Translations under genes and position numbers: made by a program
Notes under the pieces: generated by a model
Told to the model about the DNA's origin: nothing
Databases searched by the model: none
What the model saw: only the letters and a program-made list of their open reading frames with translations
Virus record (IMG/VR): IMGVR_UViG_3300029448_000047
Coordinates: 1-56,246 of that record
From: a virus
Direction: 5' to 3' (one strand)
Length of the DNA stretch: 56,246 nt
Part shown: in pieces, positions 33,849 to 42,176 of the stretch
How the letters are laid out: each line of letters opens with the position of its first letter
Numbering within the stretch: position 1 is the stretch's first letter

Positions 33849-34492
33849 TGTTTCTCCCTCACAACTTGACCAACGCGATAGTTTTGCGTGGTTTCTTTAG
33901 CTTCACCCAGTAGTTTCAATCCAATCAAAGATTCTTGAAACCGCTTATCATACATTCCCATAACGTCTTGCTCCCCCTTCATAAAAATATACGCCTCTAT
34001 CAACGAAGCGTACAATAGGCTTAACTCTGCATTTTCGCTTAACCATGTTGTGCCACTATCTGACCCAGCAGTGATACTCGCAGGTCGGTACAAATAATGA
34101 AGCTCCGCAGTAAAGGACGCATTTGGGGTTGGAGCTAAGATAAAATTACTAACATCAAACGAGGCATAGTACTTTGGCAAACCCGTAACTGTTGAGTCTG
34201 GGTTGTACGTCTGTATAAAGCTAACGTCCTTAAACTCCACAAAAACCTCTTCCGAACTACTGGTGTAGCTCAAGGAATACGGCGCTAAAAAGTCATCTGG
34301 CACCCTAAGATACTTATTACCTTGAGACATAACTCCCGAAGCATTTCTTCTAAACAGGTTTAGTTGAACCGATTTTAAAATGCGTTCTTCTGCAGATCGT
34401 ATAAAAAGAGGCAGATTAGTTACAAACGAAGTCTCCGTATTTTCCGTGTAATCTTGGATGGCCTGCTTTAATGTTGCGTATGTATAGCTCAT
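33845..34492 (-). CDS. Phage head-tail adaptor protein
   Basis: 215 residues, opening YATLKQAIQDYTENTETSF and then FIRSAEERILKSVQL, which I recognise as the start of a widespread phage adaptor family at the head-tail junction. The C-terminal half is helical (LYASLIEAYIFMKGEQDVMGMYDKRF). It probably forms part of the ring below the portal. Next to the other connector-type genes in the late operon. Confidence 0.8.
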   Translation of the reverse strand: MSYTYATLKQAIQDYTENTETSFVTNLPLFIRSAEERILKSVQLNLFRRNASGVMSQGNKYLRVPDDFLAPYSLSYTSSSEEVFVEFKDVSFIQTYNPDSTVTGLPKYYASFDVSNFILAPTPNASFTAELHYLYRPASITAGSDSGTTWLSENAELSLLYASLIEAYIFMKGEQDVMGMYDKRFQESLIGLKLLGEAKETTQNYRVGQVVREKQ

Positions 34493-34500
34493 TTGTCCAC

Positions 34501-35298
34501 CTATGGTGTGTTCGCCGTTCCGCCCATACCACTATGGTTGGTGCAGTAGTAATAGAGGGTTGGGGCAGAATTTGCGACAGTTATTTGAACATACGCACCA
34601 GCCTGACCAGCCGTCCCTGACGTAGTAACCCCTGTGGTGTACTCACTTCCCCCAGCATGTGTTCCGTTTGGCGTACTAGAAAATCTGAGCGGATGGCTAC
34701 TATTAGATGAGTCTGACTGATCGAATCTGAACGTGCTGCCCTCTGCTAAACTGAGCGTTGGGCTCACAACGCCATCAATATAAAACTTATTACCCGTACC
34801 ATAGGAATTAGTGCCACTAGCCACAGTTACGATGTAAACATTGGTAGTAACCGTAACAGATCCAGGCGTTGCGGTTCCGGACACCCCAGTGACAGAAATA
34901 GAAGGCTCAGTTACCGTGACGGAGCCAGTTGCTGCTGTGCCTGATACCCCAGTAACGGAAATGCCACCACTAGCAGGGGTGGTGACAGTGACCTCTCCTA
35001 CAGAAGCCTTAGCAACCAAATTGTTTTCAGTGAAACCAAGCGCATCACCTCTATATCCAACCGGATTAAAGCCATACTGAATGGACCTTTCTTCCGTTAG
35101 ATTTGTTTCAGGCCTCGGATTGCGTAGAGCTTGAGGATCAGGGCCAACCTTGGGAGGAAACAACTGCGGATGTTTTGGCTCAAACTCATCTTTGCCTACC
35201 TTGGCGCCGGTCCACTCTACACGCATGTCTCTCAAACGGTAGCGAAATCCGGACCTGTCAGATATACCATAAGCATTTTTGTCTGAGGCATAAGCCAT
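34501..35298 (-). CDS. Virion protein with cupredoxin-like C-terminal domain
   Basis: 265 residues. The N-terminal part (about 1-95) is acidic/aromatic. Two VTGVSGTA repeats (about 115-150), like those of the 501-residue fibre, form a linker. Residues about 155-262 look like a cupredoxin: H202 in SSHPLRF, then YYCTNHSGMGG with C252, H255 and M258. This is the spacing of amicyanin-type type-1 copper ligands (C-x2-H-x2-M). Whether it binds copper in a phage particle is unknown; the fold may be used purely for structure. Confidence 0.72.
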   Translation of the reverse strand: MAYASDKNAYGISDRSGFRYRLRDMRVEWTGAKVGKDEFEPKHPQLFPPKVGPDPQALRNPRPETNLTEERSIQYGFNPVGYRGDALGFTENNLVAKASVGEVTVTTPASGGISVTGVSGTAATGSVTVTEPSISVTGVSGTATPGSVTVTTNVYIVTVASGTNSYGTGNKFYIDGVVSPTLSLAEGSTFRFDQSDSSNSSHPLRFSSTPNGTHAGGSEYTTGVTTSGTAGQAGAYVQITVANSAPTLYYYCTNHSGMGGTANTP

Positions 35299-35299
35299 A

Positions 35300-35965
35300 C
35301 TAAGCCCTTAGATATTGTATGCTTGGTTGAAGTTTAAGGGGAACACGATCCTCATCCTCATCAGACGCTCGTTGGAACTCTTCCTCATAGACAGTCTTTA
35401 GCATTTGAATACGATCTGGCGTTCTCTTCATTGCGATGTAATACGCCAAGCCAGCAACCATACATGGGTAAAACCTAAAAGGCATGTCCGTTGTATTAAC
35501 CAGCGTATCTGCATCATCAATGCGGCGAACGTAATGATAAACCAGTTGATCTGTAGAGTTTTCAGGTGTTGCCCAAAGATTTAAGATAGGCGTAATCTGA
35601 CGATCAAAATAAAACTGGCTGGGCCGACCCTGAGTAGTCTTGTCGGGAAGAGTGACATACTCTCCGCGGCTAATTCTTGTAATCTCAAAGTCTGTTCCAT
35701 CGCGGCGCAACACAATCTCCAAGACATCAACAACGTCCGCGGCCAACGTTATTGCGCTAGTCCCTTGCGTTAAAGTTACCGTTTCCGATTTGACCGTCCA
35801 CATGTTAATGCCCCTGTTCGCCCAATCAGCGAACATAAGGTTTAACGATCTACGAGCGGTACGAGCATCATACCCAGTGCGAACTTCTATTCCGCAGCGT
35901 TCATATGCCTCTTCGATAACCTCACCGACATCGAGGTTGAAGTCTCTGGATCCTGATACTGTCAT
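35300..35965 (-). CDS. Tail tubular / head-tail connector protein
   Basis: 221 residues with the pattern DVGEVIEEAYERCGIEVRTGYDARTARRSLNLMF at the N-terminus and HYVRRIDDADTL near residue 144, which I know from P22 gp4-type and T7-tubular-A-type phage connectors. Mostly helical, acidic. Expected to attach below the portal ring and extend the DNA channel. Adjacent to the adaptor-type genes. Confidence 0.8.
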   Translation of the reverse strand: MTVSGSRDFNLDVGEVIEEAYERCGIEVRTGYDARTARRSLNLMFADWANRGINMWTVKSETVTLTQGTSAITLAADVVDVLEIVLRRDGTDFEITRISRGEYVTLPDKTTQGRPSQFYFDRQITPILNLWATPENSTDQLVYHYVRRIDDADTLVNTTDMPFRFYPCMVAGLAYYIAMKRTPDRIQMLKTVYEEEFQRASDEDEDRVPLKLQPSIQYLRA

Positions 35966-35969
35966 GGCC

Positions 35970-36257
35970 TTAACTCATATGTGGTTTCTGGTTGGTCTTA
36001 ACCATCACTGCGCCACCATGTTTGAAGCCCTGAACCTTGCCGCCCATTGCCATACCCTTGGACTTTACCTTACCGCCCATTGCCATGCCCTTAGACTTAA
36101 CTCGGCCACCCATAGCGTAACCTTTGGACTTTACCTTACCGCCCATTGCCATACCCTTGGCTTTGACCTTGCCACCATTTTTCATGTAGCCCATTTTGTT
36201 GCGAACCGATTTAGGCAGTTTTTTCAAACCGGCTTGATCATCTGTAGGTTGTTTCAT
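35970..36257 (-). CDS. Lys/Gly-rich repeat protein (MGGKVKSKG)
   Basis: 95 residues, with four to five tandem units of KGMAMGGKVKSKG. Very basic, with no hydrophobic domain. It may bind DNA or act as an internal packing protein; this is inferred from charge. It is one of four adjacent small basic proteins. Confidence 0.72.
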   Translation of the reverse strand: MKQPTDDQAGLKKLPKSVRNKMGYMKNGGKVKAKGMAMGGKVKSKGYAMGGRVKSKGMAMGGKVKSKGMAMGGKVQGFKHGGAVMVKTNQKPHMS

Positions 36258-36269
36258 ATCCGTACTCCT

Positions 36270-36653
36270 TTAAAACTGCCGCACCACGCCCTTGGTGCTT
36301 TTGCGCCTGTCGGCCATTACCGCTCCGCAGCCTTTCGCGACCGCTTCGCCTTTTTTGTTTTTGCCTTGGTACGGCCTTTTTGCTCCGTTGATTTCAATGT
36401 CTCCACCGAGACTATATCCTTTGACCTTGGCTTTTTTGGTGTTGCTGACAACGGTTTTTCCTTTTCTGCCAGCCGACTTTTTTTTCTTTGCAGTCGCAGC
36501 TCTATCTTTTTTAGAAAGAGAACGTGCTTTAGCCAGCGGAAGGCATCGGTCAGGGTTCTTCTTGTCTTTTGAAGTACCGCACTTACCTTTAATCTTGCCA
36601 TCGGTTCCTATCCTTACCCACTTCTGATCACGCCATTTCTTTAGCTCACCCAT
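36270..36653 (-). CDS. Basic DUF5872-like phage protein
   Basis: 127 residues. KWVRIGTDGKIKGKCGTSKDK is an N-terminal block I recall from a small phage family (DUF5872-type, from memory), followed by a Lys-rich stretch and a repeat-like ending (NGAKRPYQGKNKKGEAVAKG). ATG 36653 overlaps the previous stop (TAATG), better than the upstream start. Probably DNA-associated in the virion. Confidence 0.68.
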   Translation of the reverse strand: MGELKKWRDQKWVRIGTDGKIKGKCGTSKDKKNPDRCLPLAKARSLSKKDRAATAKKKKSAGRKGKTVVSNTKKAKVKGYSLGGDIEINGAKRPYQGKNKKGEAVAKGCGAVMADRRKSTKGVVRQF

Positions 36654-36913
36654 TACGCTCTCTTCTTCTTTTTTCCCTTTGCGCCTTTTGCATAGTTTGG
36701 GTCTTTGCAATACTTAGATGCAGCCATGTTCGCATAAGCAGAGGGATATGTATCAAAGGTGCGCTGGGCCCACGCTTTTCCCGCAGGACATATCTTACTG
36801 CCTTTTGATTTAGCAGACGCTTTGCCACCCTTTTTAAAGTACATAACGCCTTTAGGGTTTTTACTCGGTGGTTTTGACACTTGCTGTTTCATCTGCCCTC
36901 GGGACATAGCCAT
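36653..36913 (-). CDS. Small Lys-rich hypothetical protein
   Basis: 86 residues with GGKASAKSKGSKICPAGKAW, AKYCKDPNYAKGAKGKKKK at the end, and Cys at two positions. ATG 36913 follows GGAGCG; two further upstream codons are possible but less supported. Basic charge suggests DNA contact. Confidence 0.65.
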   Translation of the reverse strand: MAMSRGQMKQQVSKPPSKNPKGVMYFKKGGKASAKSKGSKICPAGKAWAQRTFDTYPSAYANMAASKYCKDPNYAKGAKGKKKKRA

Positions 36914-37085
36914 AATCACGCTCCATGTACAACTTTATGTACGATATCTCTGATGCAATAACCTCTGCTTTTTTATCTACAGAAATTAAAGTTTTAGTTG
37001 TCCAACTTGCCCAGCTATAGGTAACCGCGCCAACCCCGCCAATAAAGGCCGTAGCCACGATAACTATGAACTGCTTACCTAACAT
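36861..37085 (-). CDS. Small single-pass membrane protein
   Basis: 74 residues: a hydrophobic helix near the N-terminus (FIVIVATAFIGGVGAVTYSW) then a soluble, helical tail. Could be a minor virion or membrane protein. ATG 37085 chosen; a TTG upstream is weaker. Overlaps both neighbours (stop region of 37079 gene; first 53 bases of next). Confidence 0.65.
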   Translation of the reverse strand: MLGKQFIVIVATAFIGGVGAVTYSWASWTTKTLISVDKKAEVIASEISYIKLYMERDYGYVPRADETASVKTTE

Positions 37086-37354
37086 TTCCAACGCTTCCTT
37101 GCTTGACGAAGTCTACTGTTTGGATCCTTTGCAGCCTTCGGAAACTTCTTCATCTGTCCCGCAGAACGAGCGCAATAAGACTTGCGCCTCTTCGCGTCCT
37201 TACTGCCCTTCTTAACCTTGCCGGTAACCGCAGTCTTTAACTTAGAACCAGGGTTGGCTCTTCGATGGGCCTTTACACCCTTCTCAGTCATCCCCGCCCC
37301 AGACTTAGTGGGGCGGTAGTTTTTCTTGTTACGCTTTATAGGCTTATCAGCCAT
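37079..37354 (-). CDS. Basic DUF6321-like phage protein
   Basis: 91 residues, about a third Lys/Arg. GVKAHRRANPGSKLKTAVTG, then KKGSKDAKRRKSYCARSAGQ, a pattern I know from small phage proteins (DUF6321-type, from memory). The Cys at about 61 and 91 may pair or bind metal. Likely packed with DNA in the capsid; this is inferred from basic charge and position. Confidence 0.72.
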   Translation of the reverse strand: MADKPIKRNKKNYRPTKSGAGMTEKGVKAHRRANPGSKLKTAVTGKVKKGSKDAKRRKSYCARSAGQMKKFPKAAKDPNSRLRQARKRWKC

Positions 37355-37357
37355 GAT

Positions 37358-37960
37358 CTAGGCGTGAAACGCAGTAACCATGTGCGCTCCAGCTACGTCA
37401 TATGTTATGATTAAACCAACTTTAAACAAAACTCCTTCTTCAGGAATGTATACATCATCCGCGGCGTTGTTAACGCCGCTAGTTTTTGTAATAAAAGAAG
37501 AAGTTCCAGAGCCGGGCGCCAAACCATCAATAAAAGTTACTCTGTGAGAGGCACTGTTAGAGATGGTTGAGAATGCTTTTAATCGAGTTCTCTGGTCATA
37601 AAAGGACGCAGATGCCTCACTTAACATTCCCACCGAAACATTTGCTGCATACTGAGAACTACATGTAGCAGAAACGATGGTTTTAAAATACTCAGTACCT
37701 GACACGGTAGCCGCAGAACCCGTAGAAGTTATCACTTCTGTAAGAGATTCTCCGTCTAAGCCAGTACCAACTATAGTAACCGTTTTTCCGTTATCACCCG
37801 TTCCAGATGTTGTCACACTTAACTTACGAGCGTGACCCGCAGTAAAAGAAGAGTTGGCTATTGTAAAAGTCGTAGCTGGCCTATTTGCAGCGGCAACGTA
37901 TGTTGTAGACGCCGCTTGGGAGTCTACAATCGTTGTTGCTATAATATCTGAACCTGCCAT
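37358..37960 (-). CDS. Beta-rich minor virion protein
   Basis: 200 residues, Thr/Ser/Ala/Val-rich (IVDSQAASTTYVAAANRPAT at the start). Four Cys-poor beta sheets, no enzyme motif. Lies between the Lys-rich set and the 151-residue virion protein. A decoration, tube or completion role is plausible; I do not recognise a named family. Confidence 0.7.
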   Translation of the reverse strand: MAGSDIIATTIVDSQAASTTYVAAANRPATTFTIANSSFTAGHARKLSVTTSGTGDNGKTVTIVGTGLDGESLTEVITSTGSAATVSGTEYFKTIVSATCSSQYAANVSVGMLSEASASFYDQRTRLKAFSTISNSASHRVTFIDGLAPGSGTSSFITKTSGVNNAADDVYIPEEGVLFKVGLIITYDVAGAHMVTAFHA

Positions 37961-37970
37961 CTATTTACCC

Positions 37971-38426
37971 CTAAGCGTTGTTGCTTTGTGCATAGACAAC
38001 AGTGACTGCGCCAACACCATTTCCTGTGTTTGCCGTGGTCACGATCAGCCTGTGATCTCCTGTGCCTGTGTTCAGCCACTTTCCTGTGCGCGTTGCATCA
38101 GTACCTGGACTTGCCGCCACAATACCTACTGCGTTGCCCTGAATGGCTCCAGCCGCAGTTAGAGAGGTTGCCGCACCAACACCACCAAGACCAAGAGTTG
38201 TGGCTCCGCCGCTCCACGCAGTGGTTACAGTCACATCAATTGAAATTAACTGACTGTTTGGAGGGATTATAATGTCTGTGGTTGTGGTTGTGGCCGTCTG
38301 GTCAATCGCTGCTGTCTGGGACATGACCACAAATCCAGTGTTTTTCATGTCCGAACCAACCGTTGTTCCGGTGGTGTTCTTGATTGTTCCAGCCTTAATA
38401 GGGCCTGAAAAAGTTGTTGTACCCAT
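37971..38426 (-). CDS. Capsid-region beta-rich virion protein
   Basis: 151 residues. MGTTTFSGPIKAGTIKNTTGTT is a start I recognise in marine podophage and siphophage genes near the major capsid; those are uncharacterised virion proteins. ATG 38426 follows CAGGAG. It is the first gene downstream of the capsid's terminator. Confidence 0.75.
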   Translation of the reverse strand: MGTTTFSGPIKAGTIKNTTGTTVGSDMKNTGFVVMSQTAAIDQTATTTTTDIIIPPNSQLISIDVTVTTAWSGGATTLGLGGVGAATSLTAAGAIQGNAVGIVAASPGTDATRTGKWLNTGTGDHRLIVTTANTGNGVGAVTVVYAQSNNA

Positions 38427-38501
38427 GTTATTCTCCTGTCTGGGTTTGTCAGTCGCATCATGCAACTGTCAGGGATGAAAACATGATACAATATGTTTTT
38501 T

Positions 38502-38533
38502 AAAAAAGAAAGGGGCCATCCGAAGACGGCCCC
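38502..38533 (-). terminator. Rho-independent terminator after the capsid gene
   Basis: On the - strand: a 9-bp stem GGGGCCGTC/GATGGCCCC (38533-38525 with 38520-38512, one G-U), loop TTCG, then TTTCTTTTTT. It probably ends most capsid mRNA and lowers downstream expression. Confidence 0.9.
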
Positions 38534-38565
38534 AGTTTACAATACAGGGAGGTTGTATCGCAGTA

Positions 38566-39471
38566 TTATACGCCAGGAGATCCAAAAACGCAACGAGGAT
38601 CTGAGAACCCAAACGAGTAACGCTCACGGGCTTTAAACCGCATGTTACCAGTGTCGAAGTCCGCTTCCATGTTGGTTGAAAGAGGCGTCCGCTCAAAGTG
38701 GATAAATCCACGGGGAGCATCGGTCAGAACAAAAAACGCATCGGGGTCATTGAGAAAGTCGTTAACAGCATAACCGCTGGGCAACATTCCCATAGATCTC
38801 ATTGCATTTGTGTCATTGTCCGCAGTACCCGAACGAAGGTTGGAAGCGAGGATCCGCTCTGCAACAAACTGTAGTTGCCGTGGGATAATCATCTTCAAAC
38901 CACGAAGAGCAACCTTCAGACCACGCTCATCAACGAAACCAGCGATGTTGATAAGAGCGTCCTCAAGAGAGGTTTCGTTCAGATCAGCGGCTGACACGTT
39001 GTTAAGAGTTCCACCGTTAGTCAGTGGGTGGGCTGCGGAACAAAGTGCAACACCGTCACCTCCCGCTGAAGCACCCGCAGTAAACGCATTGTTAAGAACC
39101 GCAGCGGCTTTAACTTGCTTACTGTGAGCCATCGAACGAGCAAGGGCTTTGGTGTAGCGAGATCCAAGACGATCATAGAGATTGTCCTCGATTGCTTCTT
39201 CCGTAATCGAAAAGGCCAACGCCAGAGTTTCGTGATTGTAACGAGCGGTGTACGCTTCGTTGGCATCATCGTAACTTACATTGCTGCCCTCTGCCTTAGT
39301 GGGCGCAGCGCCAAATCCACTCAACATAACTTCCTCCTCGAACGCTCTGTCCGAAGATTCTGTTGTGTAGATTTCTGCGTGTTGACCTTCGTATCGGTCG
39401 TATTCCATTCCAAACAGTGCGTTCAGGCCGGGTTCTAGCTCTTTCGCTAGTTGTGCGCGAGAAATAGCCAT
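38566..39471 (-). CDS. Major capsid protein
   Basis: 301 residues. The N-terminal LEPGLNALFGMEYDRY opens a major head protein, with SSDRAFEEEVMLSGFGAAP (about 38-56), the Mu-like/HK97-like block LCSAAHPLTNGGTLNNV and the C-terminal PRCVFGSPG. These features and the position between scaffold and connectors support the call. No C-terminal protease or maturation cleavage site is recognised. It is followed by a terminator, fitting high expression. The N-terminal segment recurs in the protein at 11619-12461. Confidence 0.88.
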   Translation of the reverse strand: MAISRAQLAKELEPGLNALFGMEYDRYEGQHAEIYTTESSDRAFEEEVMLSGFGAAPTKAEGSNVSYDDANEAYTARYNHETLALAFSITEEAIEDNLYDRLGSRYTKALARSMAHSKQVKAAAVLNNAFTAGASAGGDGVALCSAAHPLTNGGTLNNVSAADLNETSLEDALINIAGFVDERGLKVALRGLKMIIPRQLQFVAERILASNLRSGTADNDTNAMRSMGMLPSGYAVNDFLNDPDAFFVLTDAPRGFIHFERTPLSTNMEADFDTGNMRFKARERYSFGFSDPRCVFGSPGV

Positions 39472-39486
39472 TATCTATACCCTTCC

Positions 39487-40131
39487 TTATACGCCAGTTG
39501 TTGAAACAGTGCCAGCTGCAATGGAGCCTGTCGGCGCATTGAAGTGGTTGTTTAAACGAACGATTAACGGGATACCAGCAACAGTAAAGTCGTTATTTTC
39601 TGGGTCATCAAGAACACCCACAATACGACAGAACAATGTGTTGGTGGTTGCGATGGTATTTAAATCCACAGTTGCAGAAGAAATACCAGTGGTATTAGAA
39701 CCACTATTACCTGTAGCTAACGCAATGTTAGCGAAAACCGCAGCACGAATTTCTGCCTCAGTGTTAGCACCAGCAACAACGTTAGACGTTGCGATGGTAA
39801 ACAGTTGTGCAGGGTTGTCGTAAACAAACGCTTTTACAGGGAAGTTAGTGTCCGCGCCAGATCCAGGCCAGTTGTTGGAAAAGATCGTTTCACCAGTAGT
39901 TGAAGAAACGTATTCACATCCATTGAACACACCAATAGTAGAAACGTTACCGCCAGCCGCAGCTTGCAGATCGTCAATGACCCCCGCAGCAAGCGGAATA
40001 ACCGCCATACCTTGGTAGATCCTATTAGCGTTGCCAGCGGCAATACGATATTCAGTTGTACCAGTGGTGTTAGCGGCGGAACCTAAAACACCATACGGGC
40101 GGAACCCGAAAGCGACATTAGAATTTGCCAT
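39487..40131 (-). CDS. Probable capsid decoration/minor head protein
   Basis: 214 residues beginning MANSNVAFGFRPYGVLGSAAN, a start I know from genes placed just beside marine phage capsid genes. It is Gly/Thr/Asn-rich and mostly beta. The adjacent location (16 bases upstream of the capsid start) suggests decoration or capsid-associated function. Confidence 0.75.
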   Translation of the reverse strand: MANSNVAFGFRPYGVLGSAANTTGTTEYRIAAGNANRIYQGMAVIPLAAGVIDDLQAAAGGNVSTIGVFNGCEYVSSTTGETIFSNNWPGSGADTNFPVKAFVYDNPAQLFTIATSNVVAGANTEAEIRAAVFANIALATGNSGSNTTGISSATVDLNTIATTNTLFCRIVGVLDDPENNDFTVAGIPLIVRLNNHFNAPTGSIAAGTVSTTGV

Positions 40132-40147
40132 GATAGCACCTCAAATT

Positions 40148-40606
40148 TTATTCGGACCCGCTTCCGCGACCTCCGAAAGTTACACGGGATTGCCGGTTAT
40201 TACTAATCGGCATTGAAGGATGTTGCTCCTTCATTAAGTCAGAATCTACAGCGACCATTTGATCTCGGGTCCGTAACCCGTAGTAATCGGCTCGTTCTTT
40301 CGCTGTTTCTTCAGGCAGTCTGCAAAGCATTAGTCCACCGTTACCGATTATCCCTGAATACTGACCCTCATCTATTGTGGGGTACGCACGGTCGGGGTAC
40401 TCATCTGCGCGAACAGGTTCCCATCCTTCGCGAAGTTTGGCATAGACATTAGTCTTGTCTTCCTCACCACGCATGGATATTCGGATCCATCGTTGCACAT
40501 AACCCACCGGGGGGTCGGGAGCCTCTAATCGTTGGGGCGGAGCCCATGGTTTACGCCGCTCAGTATTTTCGCGAGTTGAGCTTTCTCGAGTTTTTCTTTC
40601 AGCCAT
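40148..40606 (-). CDS. Hypothetical head-region protein
   Basis: 152 residues, Arg/Glu/Pro-rich, beginning with a charged tail (ERKTRESSTRENTERRKPW). It contains LREGWEPVRADEYPDRAYPT and LMLCRLPEETAKERADY. It lies between the scaffold and the decoration/capsid genes, so a head-assembly role is likely. I recall relatives only as unnamed marine phage proteins. Confidence 0.72.
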   Translation of the reverse strand: MAERKTRESSTRENTERRKPWAPPQRLEAPDPPVGYVQRWIRISMRGEEDKTNVYAKLREGWEPVRADEYPDRAYPTIDEGQYSGIIGNGGLMLCRLPEETAKERADYYGLRTRDQMVAVDSDLMKEQHPSMPISNNRQSRVTFGGRGSGSE

Positions 40607-40609
40607 GGT

Positions 40610-41509
40610 CTAATCCTTCACAAATTTTGCGTATTCAGCGAGAGGGACGTTAAGTTTCTTCGCCATAATAACTTGCCTCTGGGTCAGCCTGACCGACTTA
40701 GTACGCTTCTGGTTAGTGTTACGAGAGGCTGAGGATGCAGCAGAAGCGACCTGGGCACCCCCTCCCGATTTCTTAACAGCAAACTTGTTTGGAAACTCCG
40801 AACGCATTCGCCTATCTACCTCTGTATAGTAGTCATCGGACGTTGGGTCAAACCCTTCTTGAGTAACCATCCTATTGTGGATAGCAAACACAGACGCCGT
40901 CATTACGTCATCGTCACCAAACCAAGTGTTTTTCTTAGCCCAAGCATCTGCTTTAGGATCTACTTGTGGTGACTGTTGTTGTTGAGGAGCGGCCGGCTGT
41001 TGAACAGGTTGTTGCGCCTGTTGTTCTACCCGCTGTTTGGCAGCTTCAAAGCGGCTTTCATCGTACTGAGCCCTGTTTAAAGCCTTTTGCGCGGCCAACA
41101 TGGCTTCAGTATCGCCATCGTCCGCGGCTTGAAGATATGCTTTCTCCGCTGCGGATGTCTCAGACTGAACACGATTTCCGTATTCATTGAGATACCCAGT
41201 ATCTAGTTGTTGAACTCTTGCCTGAAGCTGCCTGTTTTGCTCTGCTAGCTTTTCCGCAATTTTAGTCGCTTCTTCTCGGCTAACCTGTTCATCACGATAC
41301 CGCTGGTTAAGTTGGCGTATGCGTTTCTGCACACCCTTACTATACTCATCCAGTTCTTCCGGATCTTCCGCTACAGGTTCAGGAACAATTTCAACCTCGG
41401 GTTCTGGCTCTGGTTCAGGAGAAGCCTTCGCTTCTTTAGGCTCCTCTTCTTGACCCTCAATCTCAACTTCAATTTCTTCTTCTACCTCGTTAGACATGTC
41501 TGACATCAT
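40610..41509 (-). CDS. Scaffolding protein
   Basis: 299 residues. The first 60 residues are an extreme Glu/Pro run (EEEIEVEIEGQEEEPKEAKA). A long coiled coil follows (about 60-180: RDEQVSREEATKIAEKLAEQ), then a Gln/Pro linker and a basic C-terminus expected to hold the capsid. This is typical of phage scaffold proteins, placed between GroES-like and capsid genes. ATG 41509 or 41506; both follow GGAGCCAG. Confidence 0.8.
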   Translation of the reverse strand: MMSDMSNEVEEEIEVEIEGQEEEPKEAKASPEPEPEPEVEIVPEPVAEDPEELDEYSKGVQKRIRQLNQRYRDEQVSREEATKIAEKLAEQNRQLQARVQQLDTGYLNEYGNRVQSETSAAEKAYLQAADDGDTEAMLAAQKALNRAQYDESRFEAAKQRVEQQAQQPVQQPAAPQQQQSPQVDPKADAWAKKNTWFGDDDVMTASVFAIHNRMVTQEGFDPTSDDYYTEVDRRMRSEFPNKFAVKKSGGGAQVASAASSASRNTNQKRTKSVRLTQRQVIMAKKLNVPLAEYAKFVKD

Positions 41510-41957
41510 CTGGCTCCAACAATGTTGCGATTACTTCATCGTCATTAAGAATACGGACTTCTCCGCCATCGATCTTAAATCGAGATCCGGAGTATCTGCC
41601 GATACAAACCCATTGGCCTTCTTTGCACCAAGATGTGCCTTCAAACTTGTCTTGATCCTTATATGCCAAAGGGCCCAACTTGAGAACATATGCCACAACA
41701 GTAGCAATAGTTTCTCTTTCCCGAACCTCGTCCGGTATATGCAGGCCAGAAGCTGTTTTTGATTTTCCTTGATATGGCATGACCAAAACCCGCCATCCGG
41801 TAGGTTGTGGTAATCTTTCCATCAAGGTCTTGTCCAGAAGGGAAGGGTCTAACACCCGAGCTTCGGGGGGAACATACGCTGTTTCGGAAACGTCTTTAGA
41901 TCGATTGTCCTTAACTTTTTTAGCTACATGTTCAGGAAGAAATAATGTCTTCGACAT
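41490..41957 (-). CDS. GroES-like co-chaperonin
   Basis: 155 residues. The first 45 residues are an extra charged extension; from about residue 48 it follows the Cpn10 pattern: LPQPTGWRVLVMPYQ, mobile-loop-like SKTASGLHIPDEV, then VAYVLKLGP and EVRILNDDEVIATL. GroES caps GroEL; phage co-chaperonins (T4 gp31, and cyanophage proteins) adapt host GroEL to fold the capsid. It overlaps the scaffold gene start by 20 bases and lies three genes before the capsid. A role in capsid folding is expected but inferred. Confidence 0.82.
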   Translation of the reverse strand: MSKTLFLPEHVAKKVKDNRSKDVSETAYVPPEARVLDPSLLDKTLMERLPQPTGWRVLVMPYQGKSKTASGLHIPDEVRERETIATVVAYVLKLGPLAYKDQDKFEGTSWCKEGQWVCIGRYSGSRFKIDGGEVRILNDDEVIATLLEPDDVRHV

Positions 41958-42144
41958 CGTCTTGATTACTCTCCAACAGGGTCTTGATTTCTTCTTGTGC
42001 TAGGGAAAGGCCCCGAATTTCCCCGACAAGCATCTTGTAGTCTTCCCAAGTTTTAACGCTACCTTGGGACATAGCGAATGCAATGTCACTCTCCCTTGCA
42101 CGAAGAACTTTGTATAAGTACTTAGAAAAGTCTACTACATCCAT
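41932..42144 (-). CDS. Hypothetical acidic helical protein
   Basis: 70 residues from ATG 42144 (another start at 42150 is possible). Helical, with an acidic end EEIKTLLESNQDDVEDI. It overlaps the GroES-like gene by 26 bases. No family is recognised; perhaps a coupling element or a helper of head assembly. Confidence 0.6.
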   Translation of the reverse strand: MDVVDFSKYLYKVLRARESDIAFAMSQGSVKTWEDYKMLVGEIRGLSLAQEEIKTLLESNQDDVEDIISS

Positions 42145-42176
42145 AAGCATATCCGTATGTCCGTCTTATGACGTTG

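Noticed and set aside
36653-36710. Longer start for the 127-residue basic protein
   Set aside because: Extra residues lie inside the previous gene and the ATG at 36653 has the TAATG junction and a nearby ribosome site.
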